In this document: one piece after another, positions 38,623-55,499 of the stretch
How positions within the stretch are numbered: the stretch's first letter is position 1
Layout of the letters: each line of letters opens with the position of its first letter
Notes under the pieces: model-generated
The model's database searches: none
What the model was told of the DNA's origin: nothing
What the model saw: the letters and a program-made list of their open reading frames with translations, nothing else
Origin: Polydactylus sextarius
Lineage: Eukaryota; Chordata; Actinopteri; Polynemidae
Direction: 5' to 3'
Assembly: GCA_016801845.1 (NCBI GenBank)
Contig: CM028926.1
Coordinates: 5,740,501 to 5,804,500 of the forward strand
DNA length: 64,000 nt
Program-made: the position numbers and the translations under genes

Positions 38623-39515
38623 CTTGTGGAACAAAGTGCGTAGGAACAGAGATAAAATTATCTGTAGCAAATGACCACAGAAAAACCAGTGAATGCTTAG
38701 AATGATTGGGATTTTTTTTCTTTTTTGTAAGGCTTTTCACAATGTTAGAGACTCTCCTCACACAGGCTCGATGAACCACTTTCAAAAAGACTTCGATTTG
38801 AAATTCCACTCTGCTGTTGCTGGTTAGAATATTAACCAGGTTTCCACATTCTCAGATACACTGTGGGTATACCATCATGTTTTATACTGGGCCATTAAAA
38901 TTGATAGGCAAAAGGCCTGAAATGCTGGAACAGCACAAGGAGCTTAATTGAGGCACAAAAAGCAAACAAGGAGAAGCAAATAATTATCAATACATAGATT
39001 TCTAGCAACAGATGGGTCTCTGAAGAAGAGGAGGACTAGAGTAGTGAGAGGAGGATGGGGATGAGTGGCTGCCCGTTGTCACTGAGCTGCTGCACCAAAA
39101 GCCTCAATACATGTGTCAGTTTTACATAAATACGAGCATGAAAGCATCAGCACTGCATGACCGGGGCAAAAAAACGCGGCATCATTTAGTTGGGTCATTA
39201 AAAGATTCGGAGATGGCCAGTATAGCTCGCTGACTGCATTGCAGTTGACAGGGAATAGCACTCTTACAGTGGAAAGTGCTCTTATGACTGTGGAGCATCA
39301 CAGACTGATGATAGTAGTTTGGAGCTCGGCACCGGCCTGTGAGACCAATTCAGTAAGACATTTTGAGCTGAGTCAAGAACAGTTGAACTTTTCATTCTAA
39401 ATTTAAGATAAACTAGAAATTCACATGTTTTTACAACATAGGTTGTGCATATGTGTGTGTGTATATGTATGTATGTGTATCATAAATTATTCAAACTGAT
39501 CGACATTCTCAGTTT

Positions 39516-39544
39516 AAATTATATATTTGTACAATATATAATTT
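39516..39544. repeat. Perfect inverted repeat, 12-bp arms, 5-nt loop
   Basis: AAATTATATATT (39516-39527) and AATATATAATTT (39533-39544) are exact reverse complements around TGTAC. Because the arms are entirely A/T, this could arise by chance more easily than the GC-containing hairpins at 13725 and 51567. Confidence 0.95.
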
Positions 39545-41531
39545 GTTTAAGGTATCTAACATTTTGTTGTCTCAGGTAAATTACATGCACCTGCATTGTC
39601 AGGATGTTAACTGGAGTGTGGAGTACAACTTGATAGACATATTCCCATTTAAACAGCACAACCAATACTAATCAGAAGAATTATTGACTCTGGCAAACAA
39701 ACACATGAATTGAATTAGCTGGCTCACGGGGTAAAGTCAAGTATATCCGCCAGATAATAATTATTGGATATACAGTGGATTCCAAAGTGTCTCTCTGTGT
39801 GATCACTAAAAAAGGTTAATTGAAGCTACTCAAAAATGCAAGGGCTTAATAGCTTTCTACGATGCCATCGCTATTTAAATTTGCAAAAAATAAATAAATA
39901 AGTAATAATTCAGCACATTAATGCAAAAAAAAAAAAACATCTTTATGAGGATTCAAAACACATTTTAATTGTTTCCAGCACAGAACATTTCCAGTTACGG
40001 GCTACTGTGTTATCGCTTCAATCTACATACATACTGTGTTTTGCTTTGTGAAGGCTAGAAACTACTCCTTTTTTTTGATGGTGAACACAACCTAAAAAAA
40101 CAAAGCCTCAGATTGTTTATGTTCTGTGGATGCCCACAGTATATTGACAGTGCCCTAGGGACACTCAACACCGTCAGACAGGACAATCAAACACAATCAG
40201 AAGCACGCAGAGCTTCTGCTCCTGCTGTGTAGCAGAGAATGTCTTCACTTGGTGCAGCTAAAGATTTGATGTGTGTGTGCGGGTGTGAGTCGTGTGAAGT
40301 GAAAAGAGAAGAACAAGAATTGATGCTCATTAGTTTTTTTTGACAGTAACACTGAAGGGTTACACCTATAACAGGTTTCTGACAGAAAATAACATTCCTG
40401 TCTATGTGGGGTGACCGGCTTTGAAACAGGAAAAAAAGACAGGCCTCAGTCCAGGAGTATTCTCTGACAGTTGACAGACATTCTGAGATAGCCTCTGTGT
40501 TTGTGTGTATTGGGTTAGATGAGTAAAAAAAAAAAAAAGTTCAAAGTGCTTTGTGGTTTAACTGGCAGGAAGAAATACACTTTACTCAGCATGCTTGGTA
40601 CTCCTGGAGTCTTCCCAGCTCTCTGCATTCCCTGTTGTTGCTGAAGTGTCTGATACACATGCATGCGTTGACTGTGGCCAAAATATTGGCCTCGACTATG
40701 CTGAGCTGGACTGTTTCACAGCTTTGCAGACAGACAAACAGACTGAGCTTCTGTGCTGAACCCTTCCACCAGAGCGAAGCAGACCAGCCAAGCCCAGCCA
40801 GCTACTGCAGCTTGTCTCTGCTTGTTTGGACTAGCTCGCAATCTGGCTGTGCTACACCTGGCAGTGACCCAGCTCCAGAGCCACCTTGCATTCACAGGCA
40901 AAGCCCTGAAAGATTGATGAGCACCCAGAGCGTGGAGCAGCCTCGCAGGTGCAAGGGACCACTAATGGAACTTCTAGACACATCTAGATACATTGTGACC
41001 AGACCAGTCTGGTCCTGACTCAACAAATCCTGCTCTGACATCGTTCAATCTTCTATTTTTTCCGTCTGCACACTGGCTGCTGTGGAATATGATGCTCCAC
41101 CTTGTCAGTGTGTGTTTCATGGCGATTATTCTAACTTCGATCCAGTTTCCCCAGTGTCCTCTTTAGGGATTTCAGCAGACTTGAACTTTGATTAACCCTG
41201 ATTCTACCACAGAAGGCAGACATGCGAGTGTGTGTCAGGCACTTTCAATAACTCCATTTAATAAAAATCTTTTGGTGAAATCTTAACTTAAAATTTGACA
41301 CAAGAAATAAGTAAATAAAGTTGAATGGGTCATTTTCAGCCTACATGTTTTTTTTTTTTTTTTATTGAATTTTGATTCACAGTGCAACTTGTTTACTTGC
41401 ATATTTCAAACAAGATTTCCAATAAATCTGACAAATATCAGAAAAGTGTTATAGGATCCTGTCTTATTTTAATGGATAACTGAACCCACAGGCAGGAGAA
41501 TTAACCTTTCTCTTTTTCTCTTTTGAAAAAG

Positions 41532-41703
41532 ATGCTTTAGATATTTTTGTGTGGTGAAGTTAGATGTTGCGAAGTACAAAAGAAGAGCACATTTCATGCT
41601 TTCTGATGACAGTATAATTATTCTGCATCTAAAATCAAGACCACCCAGAAGTAATGAAAAAGGTATACAGCATTACATACTGTTTCGGAGAGGAATGGAT
41701 GAT
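41532..41703 (+). CDS. Possible orphan internal exon, unrecognised
   Basis: A pyrimidine-rich tract (about 41503-41525, CTTTCTCTTTTTCTC) precedes an AG at 41530-41531. The segment that follows stays open in one frame for 57 codons and ends at a near-consensus donor, GAT|GTAAGTA, at 41703/41704. Its translation starts CFRYFCVVKLDVAKYK and ends HYILFRRGMDD; I do not recognise it. The other two plus-strand frames contain stops. The acceptor is poor (AAAAAG) and open frames of this size occur by chance in this window, so this is only a candidate. If real, it would be one exon of a gene whose other exons I have not found. Confidence 0.15.
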
Positions 41704-44700
41704 GTAAGTAAATTTTTACCAGACTCAATTGAGAGGAGAGTCAACCATCCATGCAGAGCAGAGTGGGGCATGGATGCAAAGCTCAATCCATTTCAATCTA
41801 AAACCGTGTCCCTCAATCAACCCACTCCACCTTTAAAATACAAATAACAAAAATGGTTAAAGGAAGTGTAATAGTGAACAATCAAAAGCTTGCCAGGTAC
41901 AGTTGTAATTTTGATGAATTTCCTTATCAAAAACCTGTCATGCCAGGTGACAGATTTACGTTTTGCATCTGACTTTCTCCCGTTTCACAGCAGAGAGTTA
42001 AGGCTTCAGTTAGCCAGATAATAGCCTTCAGTTTCTGAGGCAAGAAAGCTCTTTTAAATCTGTTCCCCAAACTGAATAATTGTGCATCCTTGCTACTTGG
42101 TGATGTGTGCTACTGATGCTCCATTGTAATTACAACTGTAGTGATATAGGAACCCAAGTCACGCCCATCTACATGTACCATGGTTTTAACATATGATGTT
42201 TGTGAATTTTAAAGAAAAAAAAAAAATTTGACATTGAGAGAGCACTGTTTTGTGATAGGCAGCAAATGTTATTTTAGGTTTTGTGTCTCACACAAAATTT
42301 GCTTCACCATCAAACTCCCTATAGGGCTCACAAAGTTATGTGTATTTATAAGTAAGTTATATGTAAGTTATTACATGTTGCAGCAGGAAAGGAAATAATG
42401 ATCTTGTGACTGTCTCAGAGCTTCTGTTTCCTGGTTGATGTATTGGTCAAAACTGAGCACTTTTAAATTGAAGATGCAATCTTTCTCCTTGAAAATTACT
42501 TGTACCCTGAAGACACTCAATCATGTAATCGAAGATCTTCTTAAAATGGGTTTTTCCAAAATATATATGTGTATGGAAACACATGGGACACCCCACTTAG
42601 GAACAAGGTTATTTTGTTCTTCTTTCCAGCTGTAATATGGCATCAGATTTCCAGTGTTTTACCTCCAATTTCTTCCTTTTCTGTAACAATATATCCTCCT
42701 TTTATCATGGAAATAAGGGCTTATGAATGCAACAGATTACTATATTGATGCAGGGGTGATCATGTGGGCATGCTCTGGTATTTGCAAAGAAAAAAATTCT
42801 TCTCATTCAGTTCTTAATGAAGCACATTACTGGTAATTATTTATTTGATATAAAATCAGGCACCTGCAACAATTTCCCCCATCATCAGGGTACTCAAGGC
42901 TCCACATAGAGTTCTGGAGACCGTGGATGAACTGGACAGGCTGTCTGTGCATGGGTGGCTTTGGAGAAGTGGTGTTTACAAGAGTGGGCTTTGAGAAGAG
43001 GGATTAGTCCTCTTCCATTTAAGCAGTGGGCAGTGGGCTCTGGCTCTGCTGCTGGAGCAGCTAGCACTCCACTCAGCCAGATAAGGCAGGCACAAATGGC
43101 TCCTGAAGCAGCTTACATCATATGCTAACACTCACTAGGATATGCGCTTACAAACACACAAACATACATAGGCGGAAAATGCAAGTGTGGATGTGCACAT
43201 AAAGATTTTTCTTAAAAAAAAAGAAAAAGAAAGAAAAGCAGAAAACAGCACCGGGAGCCTTCTTGTTTTTTATGAGAAGATGAAGAAAAGAGGAGTGGAG
43301 GCGCCAGACGTGCAGAGGAGGCAGAAATGGGTTCCCACAGAGTCATGTGAGAGTAGAGGAGGTTGTGAGAGGTATGATGCAAGGGATTGGATCTTTCAAA
43401 CAGTAATCGCTTAGCTACCCAAAGGGGACAACTCCCTCTTTCCACCTCGCTCTCTCTCTCTCTCTCCACACTCCCCTGTCAGGACAAGAAGGAACAGGCA
43501 CTGGATTGAATTGTAAAAGAGGCAGAGGATCAGAGACAGGTGGAAAATGAGAGGAGCAAAGGGCAGAGTTGGGGAGAGATGAGGCAGAAATGGAGCCGGT
43601 CTCTGCGCTTGAACAGAGTAGAGGTAGAGCGTTGGTGCCTGTGTGTATGCGTATGTGTGTGGCTGTGTGCTTGTTGGCGTACTCTCACATGTACATGTAT
43701 GTGTTCTTGTTTATGAGCAAGACTTGAGAGACACCATTCAGATTATTGATAGCGGAGGACCTATCCGATTCAATCACTCCATGGGTCTTCCTCAGGAGTT
43801 GACACTCAAGCGGGAATCTCACGGGAACAAGGGAAAGTAGAATGAGTGAAAAGTAGAATGATATCCATCGGTAACACAAACAGCTGGAGGTAATGTTGGT
43901 TCCGGGAAGTATTCAGTGCTCTGACTCCCTTGACAGTCAGCTCAAGGGAACTCCACCATGGTGCTAACATATGAGTCTGTGCCCTTACTACACAGCATGC
44001 AGCCCGCGATTATGAAGTGTGGAATTATACCAACCACTCCATGATTAAGATTAAGGAGGCAGATAGAAATTAATATCAGTTACAGTGACAAGCACTGGAC
44101 TCATAGATTGTTGTTGTTGTTATTTCTAAGGGTGTAACTCATATTTTTGGTGTTATATCTATATTAAACACTCCATTGAGAGGTTATTAGCATCATTATC
44201 AACATTCAGGAATATTTTTTTCCCTATAAAGTAAATCAGCAAATTGCTTCTGGCCCCATTTTAAATGAAACCTGGCTGGAACCCTGACGATTTTTAAGGC
44301 AAATGGTGCATAAGGACATATTCCATCTTGTGGGCATGATGCATGTATCATGTGCATGCATACATTTTTGAATACTAACAATATGAATTATTTATTGACC
44401 TAATTACAGCCATGAGTCATTAACGTATATGTGCAGTATACGTGATGATGTCCAAAGAAAGAATGGTTATGAATCATGGATCGCCCACTGTGAACACACA
44501 TCAATCAGCAATGCCTTGTCCAATAAATAGACAGTAATTGGGCCCAAAGAAAGTTGTTTTTAGGCAGACCTTATTAGATTTGTATTAAAAAAAAATATGG
44601 TTCTATTTGTTCCAAAATTACAAATAATGCTATTTAAATGCCATATCAGTTATCACTTTAACAGATTAAACATACACGTACAGTGCTTTACATCGCTGTT

Positions 44701-46847
44701 TACCATTTTCTGAGCTGTGCTATAGGTAGATTTTCTCCAATACAAACCAATGCTCTCTTATGTGTCTGACATGTTGATGACCCATCTAACTACTGCCACT
44801 CAACCACCACCTTCCTCAGCAGACTCTACAGCTCCATAACAACATCACACTATTCCTCCCTTTACTCCCTTTGGAATAGGAGTCATAATTCCCACATATT
44901 CTTACTCGTTTGCTGAAATGGCTGACGCTTCAACAATACGATTGATGTTTTCTCTGGAGGACAGTGTCTAGTGTTACAGTCACACATCCCTGCAGTTTCA
45001 TGCAAGAACTTAAACCCTCAGTTCTCCAACATCTGAAATTTCATAGTTTGCTGCTCATCAGCAATCTCTTTCAATATAAAGAATGAACAAATTCACAGCA
45101 TCTTTGTCACGTTGTCAGAGCTAGCTTTCCTTTTGTCTTCTAGATTAGACTGCCTGAAAACAGCCATCATGAATTATCTCTGTTTGATGACTGAATGCAA
45201 GTTTTCTTCTATCTACCACTGCCACACGTGTTGAAGTTGGTCCCAGCACACAAACTGTATAGTTGCACAGCAAAAGTCTTACTTTAACTAAAAAAAGGCA
45301 GTTGAATCATTCACTGTGACAAAGAGCTGAAGATGCGATGGATCTCAAATATTAAGATTATTCAAGCTGATTTTAATGGCGCTCTCAAATAAACTGAATT
45401 GCTGCCCGCAAGGTAGGAAGTCAGTCAGGGAGGGAAACTTGTGGTATTCTTTGGAAATGGTCCGCTGTAATGTAAAGCCTCTTCTGTGCGTCACTTTAAA
45501 ATTTTAGTAGAGGCAGTAACCCGTAATGGGCCACGCTCTCCTCATCTCTTTATTACTCTCACTGCAATCTTACACACATATGGTGAGAGGATAGAGGCTT
45601 CTCCTTCAGGCTCATCATTAGCACCAAAAATGGGGATTGGCTCATTTGATCAGATATCCCCTCTCTCCACTATACGTTTTCACCCAGCATCACCAGCACA
45701 GCCACGGCTGTCTCTCCTTTGTCTGTCTTTTCTCACCTTGCAGCTGCTGAACAAGGGAGTTCTATTTTCAGAGGAACGCCTAAGAGAAGACATCAGAAAT
45801 AATGACAGCAACATTCAGTAATGTAGAGAGGAGGATGGTTAAATGCTTTGTAGAAGCTTCAGGGAGATAATATAAACCCAAACATAAGTCTGATGTGGTA
45901 AACACACAATGAGAAGATGTTTAGATTGTGCTCAAAGAGAGGAGTGTCTTCTCATTGTTATTATGCACCCTTTCATGGAATGAATGTGGTAGGGTCTAGT
46001 GATTTATAATCAGCAGACTTAAATGATTTTTCCTGTAGAGAGAGGTAGAGAATGAATGAGAGAGAGAGCATGTTGTGTGCATGTTGGCTTGTATCTTCTA
46101 TACACTTGTTCACATTTATCGATCAGTAGCCTTAGACTTCCTGACCCCTTTTAGCACTGTCGGTCAGGTAGCTTATTCTCACCCAAACATCCCCTGTGTG
46201 CTGATTGAATGTCAGTGTTGAGTTTGTACAGAGCTGTGGTTTCTATGTGACTTACTGGGGCACCATATTTTGGGAGTATTTTATATTTTTTTAAATTTCC
46301 TGCCTGTGTCATGCAAACTAATTTTGCACCACTGGGTAAGGAAACATTTCAGCAGAGCCCTGCAATACTACAGCCTTCATGCTGAATAAATAAAACAGAG
46401 GAGACTAGAGACTGCCTGATGAACAAATTGCACATGTGACCTTGGTTAACATTATGGCAGGTGATGCATTCCTCTCCAAAGTCCACCTTCCCTCATTGTC
46501 TACCTAAGACGGAGGTGTTGCTTCCACTCTATGTTGTCGCTGCCCATGTTCTGTTTTACGCTTAACTGATTTATGGAAGCTGTCGGCAAATAAAACTGTC
46601 ACTGTTTCTCCGTGTTGCCTCCAGCCTTGTTTATTGTATTGAACTAAATGGGCCTGCTTGAAAGCCCTATTTCCCACAGCTTGTGAGTGTAAGTCTACAT
46701 GTTGAAAAAGTAATTTAATTGCCAACTTGCCATAAGCAGTGATTTCCATAACAGCTCATTTATATCTATCAGTGAAACGGATTCATTCATCATCTTTAAA
46801 AAACTAGTAAGCAGAAGAGGTTAGCGAAGCCGCTAATCAGCTAGCTT
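41704..46847. other. Non-coding stretch, 5.1 kb
   Basis: Contains A-runs (about 42215-42227), a CT repeat at 43450-43466, a short GTT run at about 44111-44122 and a mixed block at 45340-45600 that could be a conserved element. Frames at 45486-45821 and elsewhere have no domain. No gene is identified. Confidence 0.5.
43450..43466. repeat. (CT)n microsatellite, 17 bp
   Basis: A short uninterrupted CT repeat. Confidence 0.95.
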
Positions 46848-46947
46848 ATAATCTGCTCATATGCTAGCTAAATGGCATGAATCTATCAAAGCTAGCATTT
46901 TGTTAAGCGCAAGTCATTTGTGAGTCACTGTATAATGAGCAGATTAT
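46848..46947. repeat. 100-bp inverted-repeat-bounded segment (possible tiny MITE)
   Basis: ATAATCTGCTCAT (46848-46860) and its exact reverse complement ATGAGCAGATTAT (46935-46947) bound a 100-bp segment. Two GCTAGC palindromes occur inside or next to it (AGCTAGC near 46840, TGCTAGC near 46863 and GCTAGCA near 46892), and a small TTAGCG/CGCTAA inverted repeat lies just upstream. If the terminal TA bases are a target duplication, the unit would be a miniature element with inverted termini of about 10 bp. No second copy exists in the window to confirm this. Confidence 0.4.
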
Positions 46948-50705
<3,758 letters not shown>

Positions 50706-51566
50706 CTTTGATAGAGAAAATTACATCACTGTAATGAAGTAAATAGGACAACACATTTTTTTATATGCAAAGCACCTCTGTGCTGCTGTCCCACTTTGAT
50801 GGTAATCTGATAAATTGATGTCAAATTCGCCTGCTTTTTTTGTGTGTGTGAATCTAGCAGAATCTGCACTAATACCTGATCATCTGCTGCCCATACAAAT
50901 GTGTGAGGAGTATAACTGTGATTCAAGTTTGTGTGGTTACAAAGTGGTTCTGCTCTGAAAAAGGCTGTCGTTAGAGAAGGGAAAAGAAAAAAAAAGAATG
51001 ACCTTGAACAAGTCATTGATGTTGGATTGTATTTTCTTTTCCTTTCTTCACTATAACATCTTGAAAATTTCAGCAGGGACAAGATTACAGTTGCCATCTG
51101 TTCACTGAGTATATGCAAGGCTCAGTATATACCTCCATGCCCTTGTTTTTAATGGCTTTGCAAGGTGTGGCTAAGCTAAAACATCCTTGTATCCTGAAGC
51201 CTTTTTTTCTTAGTTGAGAGTCAAAAGCATATTGACTTGTTCATTTGGTTTAGACTCTTTAGCCTCTCACTCAGTTTTCCCATGTTCCATTGTCTTGTCA
51301 TATATTCTTCGCCATCTTCCCCCCCTCTTCCCTCCCTATTGCATTCTTCATTCACTCACTCCTTCATGCACACAGAAAAAAAAAACCATGTCCTAGCTCT
51401 CAGAAAATTGTGCCCATGCCTAAAATTCACACCGTCCTCCTCTGCTGCTGTTCTTTCACTCAGCTGATAAAATATTTAAACAACATTTCTGTTCCTGTTT
51501 AATTGCATGTCAACACACCCTCCACAAAGAATCAGACTGGTCTGTGGGGTTAGGAAGGGAGGGAGG

Positions 51567-51599
51567 CTGCAGGCTGTCTAAGGGTAAGACAGCCTGCAG
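51567..51599. repeat. Perfect inverted repeat, 13-bp arms, 7-nt loop
   Basis: CTGCAGGCTGTCT (51567-51579) and AGACAGCCTGCAG (51587-51599) are exact reverse complements around AAGGGTA. Each arm starts or ends with a CTGCAG palindrome. The stem is about 60 percent G+C, so it is a much stronger hairpin than the AT-only ones. No run of T follows, and no known RNA family is recognised. Confidence 0.97.
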
Positions 51600-52753
51600 G
51601 GCTCTACAATATCTAGCTGAGACTGGGGAAAGATGGATTAAGCGTGAGAATGTTGAGGGTTGGCATGTCAGTAGCAACAACACCATAAGTAATTCATAGT
51701 TTATGTTCAAGCCTACTGGGAAAAAGTTGCCCTTCACATGCCCCTTGAAACTCCACCCCACTGGTGTACTTCAAACATAATAATAACATCCCAGCAGGGT
51801 GTTTTGCATGTGGAGCATTGATTGATAAGCGGGGATGCCTATAGGGACAACATTCATCTATTATAGTGTATGAAGACTCAGTCAGGGGCTATGTAATGTC
51901 AAAATCTTTCTACGTATGTGTGTTTGAGTATTAGTGGCTCTAAGGAAAACAACACTGCCCAGCTGTGCTGCATGTATCACCCTGGGTGATTCATCGATCA
52001 GTGATATGGCAAAGTCTGCCTCACCGGTGACTGTCTAGACATGGCAATGTGGTGAGGCATACAGAGACAGAGATAGACAGGATTAGAGAAATATGGAGGA
52101 AGATTCAGAAAAGTTGTGATGAATGTGCAAAAGGGTGATGCTTCAAGTGAGGAGGCAAGTGTAAATAGGCCAGACGTACTGTGCATGGTACATATATTAG
52201 ACTGACACATACCTATGTAATTATTCACTGTCACCCCATTCCTTCACCTCCTACCACATGAACCTTTTTTCCCCTCACATAACCTCCCAGTGTACTGGCA
52301 AAAATTCAAAGTGCTGGCAAGCCATGAAGCATGTAATCTCAACATACAATCAGAGCACACCACAGAGTGCTCCAGCGAGCGGTGTCATCTGCTGGACACA
52401 AGGGAGCGAAAGGGGCAGAGGACTTAGAGGAGAGGGGATTGGAGAAAATCAAAGGAGGTATTGTTGTAGTGTAGTTATTTTCCCATCAGGAACATTTCTG
52501 ATTGAGTGCATTAGGAATCTGACCTTGGACCGCTATCACTCTGCTCTTGCCTTCAAGGCAGCCCTGCTGGCTTGGAGTGTCTTGGATTTGTTTAAAACTC
52601 TAACAGAAGTCCAACCGAGGACGAGTGGGATGCATCTCCACAGACGTCGAATCATCACCTGCGCCTGCATCAGTCTATACTATAGGTCACCCACTATCCA
52701 TTCCCATTACCCACCTAGATTAGATTTCCATTTGATTTGATGGGAGCTTTTTT

Positions 52754-52793
52754 GAGAAAGAGAGAGAGGGAGAGGGGGAGAGAGAGGGAGAGA
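52754..52793 (+). repeat. Homopurine GA-rich tract, 40 nt
   Basis: An unbroken purine run dominated by GA and GGGAGA units. Such homopurine-homopyrimidine tracts can form triplex (H-DNA) structures. It is simple sequence, not a gene. Confidence 0.95.
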
Positions 52794-53170
52794 CTCTCCA
52801 GACACCAATTTAAAGAGGTAAAGCAAAGTAATCAATTCACAAACCGGAGACTGCAAACTGAATTACTGGGATGGTGAGCCTGGTGGTGGTAGGGATCAGC
52901 AATGAGAGCCAGTTTCACACCTATCCATATCAAAGGCTTTCAGGGCATGAGAAGGAGCTGTGAGCTTCTGAATAGGAGCGAGGGATCAGTGATGATTAAA
53001 GCTAACCTGGGCATAGCAAGACAGCAATACAAGAGAACTGTGTGGAACTCATGCTTTCGTTCCTGATTGATTTTCCAAGCTCCAGGCTTTGGAATGTCCA
53101 CCTGCTTCTTGGGTCCTTTAACTGTGAAGTGAAATGAGATTTTGATTACTATCTTTCTTATCATGACCGG

Positions 53171-53202
53171 TATAAAAGATGATGGCTACATGCTTCTCTG
53201 CA
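53171..53202 (+). promoter_or_regulatory. Candidate TATA box with initiator at canonical spacing
   Basis: TATAAAAG at 53171-53178 sits in CCGGTATAAAAGATG. An initiator-like GCACTTC, matching six of seven positions of YYANWYY, places its A at 53202, 31 bp from the TATA start, the usual distance. No open reading frame or recognisable RNA follows, and single TATA matches are common in AT-rich DNA, so a real promoter is unlikely without transcript evidence. Confidence 0.15.
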
Positions 53203-55499
53203 CTTCGACTGTCATTTAATATTAAATATCAGAGTTTTTTTCCAGCACTGATTTCAATCCAACAATAAAACACTCTCAAAGGGTGGATGCCAAACTTTTA
53301 TTTAATCTTTGGAATAGTAGAGCTCCAATCCTTCTCTAGGTTATGTACTATTTGAACATATATATCCCTTTCATTTAAAGACATTTACAGACAAAGAAAT
53401 ACATTGACTTTTTTCAGTTGAGGATCTCTTAGAATGCAGAGGTTGACATGTTGTAAAAAAAAAAGTTAAAAACCATGTTTAATAACCAATTTTTAATACA
53501 TTATGTGAAGCCATCCACTATCTAGCTGGTGAAACACTGTAAAGTGTCCTCTTTTAAAAGGGTTATGACTATGTTGAGGTTTAGCTGTAGGCATGCAAGC
53601 AAGAAACTAATTGTCTTGTTTGTCATTTTAAAACTGCAACTGCTTCTGACTTTTCCCTCATTTAATTGCAGGCACTGAGCGCGAGTGTATTAATCACCAT
53701 TATATCTGTATGCAGTTGTTGTGCTTCATGAATCTGACAGATATGATCATCTGCCTGAGATTATTTCACACAGGCACATATGTGTGCATATTAATGTGGT
53801 GCAATGTCTGCTAGAGGGCTTCAAACCTCCTAATAGCCTTTCCTCCGTCGCTCTCTCTCTCGCTCTTGTAACACTGGTGGCAGGTTACCCGTTGTGTTAT
53901 GTAAATCAACTATGATTTGACACCACCAGCCATAAATCTTCATTAGTAGGTAAAATAAGAGAAAGGAGCCATTTCCTGATTCTTTAGGCTCATTTTGTCT
54001 TGTTGAGACATAGGTCTTAAGTCACGATGCAAGCACTAATCTGCACCATGCAACTAACTAAAGAGTATTATTGATGGCTTTCACCCTAATTTAAATACAA
54101 GTGCAGCCCCGACCTCCATTCAGTTCTCTTTGAGACACTGTTAGACACTCAGAGCTCATTAGCTACCAGAATAGGGCAGAGAAACAGACTCCAAATATTT
54201 TCTCATTTTTCTCTCATTTCTCATTATGTAGCTCACTGGGTTTTAGAAGAGCTGTTCTGAGAAAGCATTGAATGTATTAACTTAGCTCTTAATAAGATAA
54301 CAAGCATTCTTGTCAAAAGCCTACTTATTGATTTTATCACAGCTTATTTAAGCACTAATGACAAACTGCTGCAGACAATGTACAAATATGTAAAAAAAAA
54401 AAAATATATTTGTGACACGAAACCAATGCACTTTCCAACTGAATGTGCCATGTATCTCAAGTCATAAAAAAGACATAGCACATTCTGGGGAAAAAAAAAA
54501 ACAAACAGAAAAGGAAAAACAAAAAAAAAAAACTAAATCGAGCATTAAAGTGTCTGGTAGATGCTTAAAAATAGATGCACTATATCATTCCATTGACAGT
54601 GTTGTCCTACCAAGCTTGATAAAGCCCAGATCGAGTGTAGACATTTTAAAATGCCAACCTCCATTTCCCTCTCCATCTTCCAGTGTCCTCATTCAGTGCA
54701 TACCAGACGAAGTCCATTACCCAGTGATACAGGGTGTGGATCATGTGGACATGTACCCTACTACCCTATCACAGAAATTATTTCAAGGCTTCCATGATTC
54801 AAGAATGTGACGATGTGTTATGTCAGCACATTCCCTTCATAGTGTATATCAGTGCATACTATTCTTCTAACTTTCTCTATCTCTCTTGAAACATTTAAAA
54901 GTGGAGACACTGCAGAAATAGCACCGTGCTGAATGATGTTTATCTCTAGTAAGCATTTCAGCGCATAATCCATAGGGCCATTCTCAAGACCATTTTGTGT
55001 GTGAATGTGTGCGAGACACTTCCGTCCTCTGAGTATCAGATTCAGCTCATCTCTCTTCATTACCATAACACATCCATCCACAGTGAACTGAACTTCTGGC
55101 TGTGGTACTTCACACAGTATTACTCCACAGTCTTCTATTTGCCCTGGCAACTTCCCTGTGCCACTCAGGCCCAATCTACCCATATTACTTCGCCTCAGGC
55201 TTCATCTAAGTGTGACTGATAGGGCCAACACAGGGAAACAGCAGGCCTAACTTCCAATACGATTAGAGGCTGTGAAGCATCAGCAAAGTCTCTCTCCCTC
55301 CTTTGACAATCGACCGGCTAAAGCCAGTGCAAGCATGTAGGAGTGACGTTAGGGAAGCTGAAATTGAGTAGAATGAATGTGAGGCAAAAATGAAAATCTC
55401 AGAGCTGGGTTAGATTTTATTAGCTGGTCAACAACGCTAGTGGGTCAACAGTAGATGTGGGGGGATAGTGTAGAAAGACAGAGAGATATAGAGAGAAAG
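53203..55499. other. Non-coding stretch, 2.3 kb
   Basis: AT-rich with A-runs at about 54391-54403 and 54490-54532. The 132-codon frame at 54412-54810 owes its lysine-rich start to these A-runs. No gene or recognised repeat. Confidence 0.5.

Larger units (their letters stand above)
38260..41531. other. Non-coding stretch, 3.3 kb
   Basis: A short AT-rich block at about 38260-38350 contains TTAATTGATATTG and looks conserved-element-like. A (GTT)5 run lies at 38608-38622 and a 12-bp-arm hairpin at 39516-39544. The 155-codon frame at 40551-41018 has no identifiable domain. A T16 run is at 41348-41363. No gene is identified. Confidence 0.45.

Noticed and set aside
40551..41018. 155-codon plus-strand frame
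   Set aside because: Cys/Ser/Pro-rich with no domain or homologue I recognise; no transcript evidence.
52258..52740. 160-codon plus-strand frame, longest in the window
   Set aside because: No recognisable domain or splice context; a frame of this size is expected by chance in 64 kb read in six frames.
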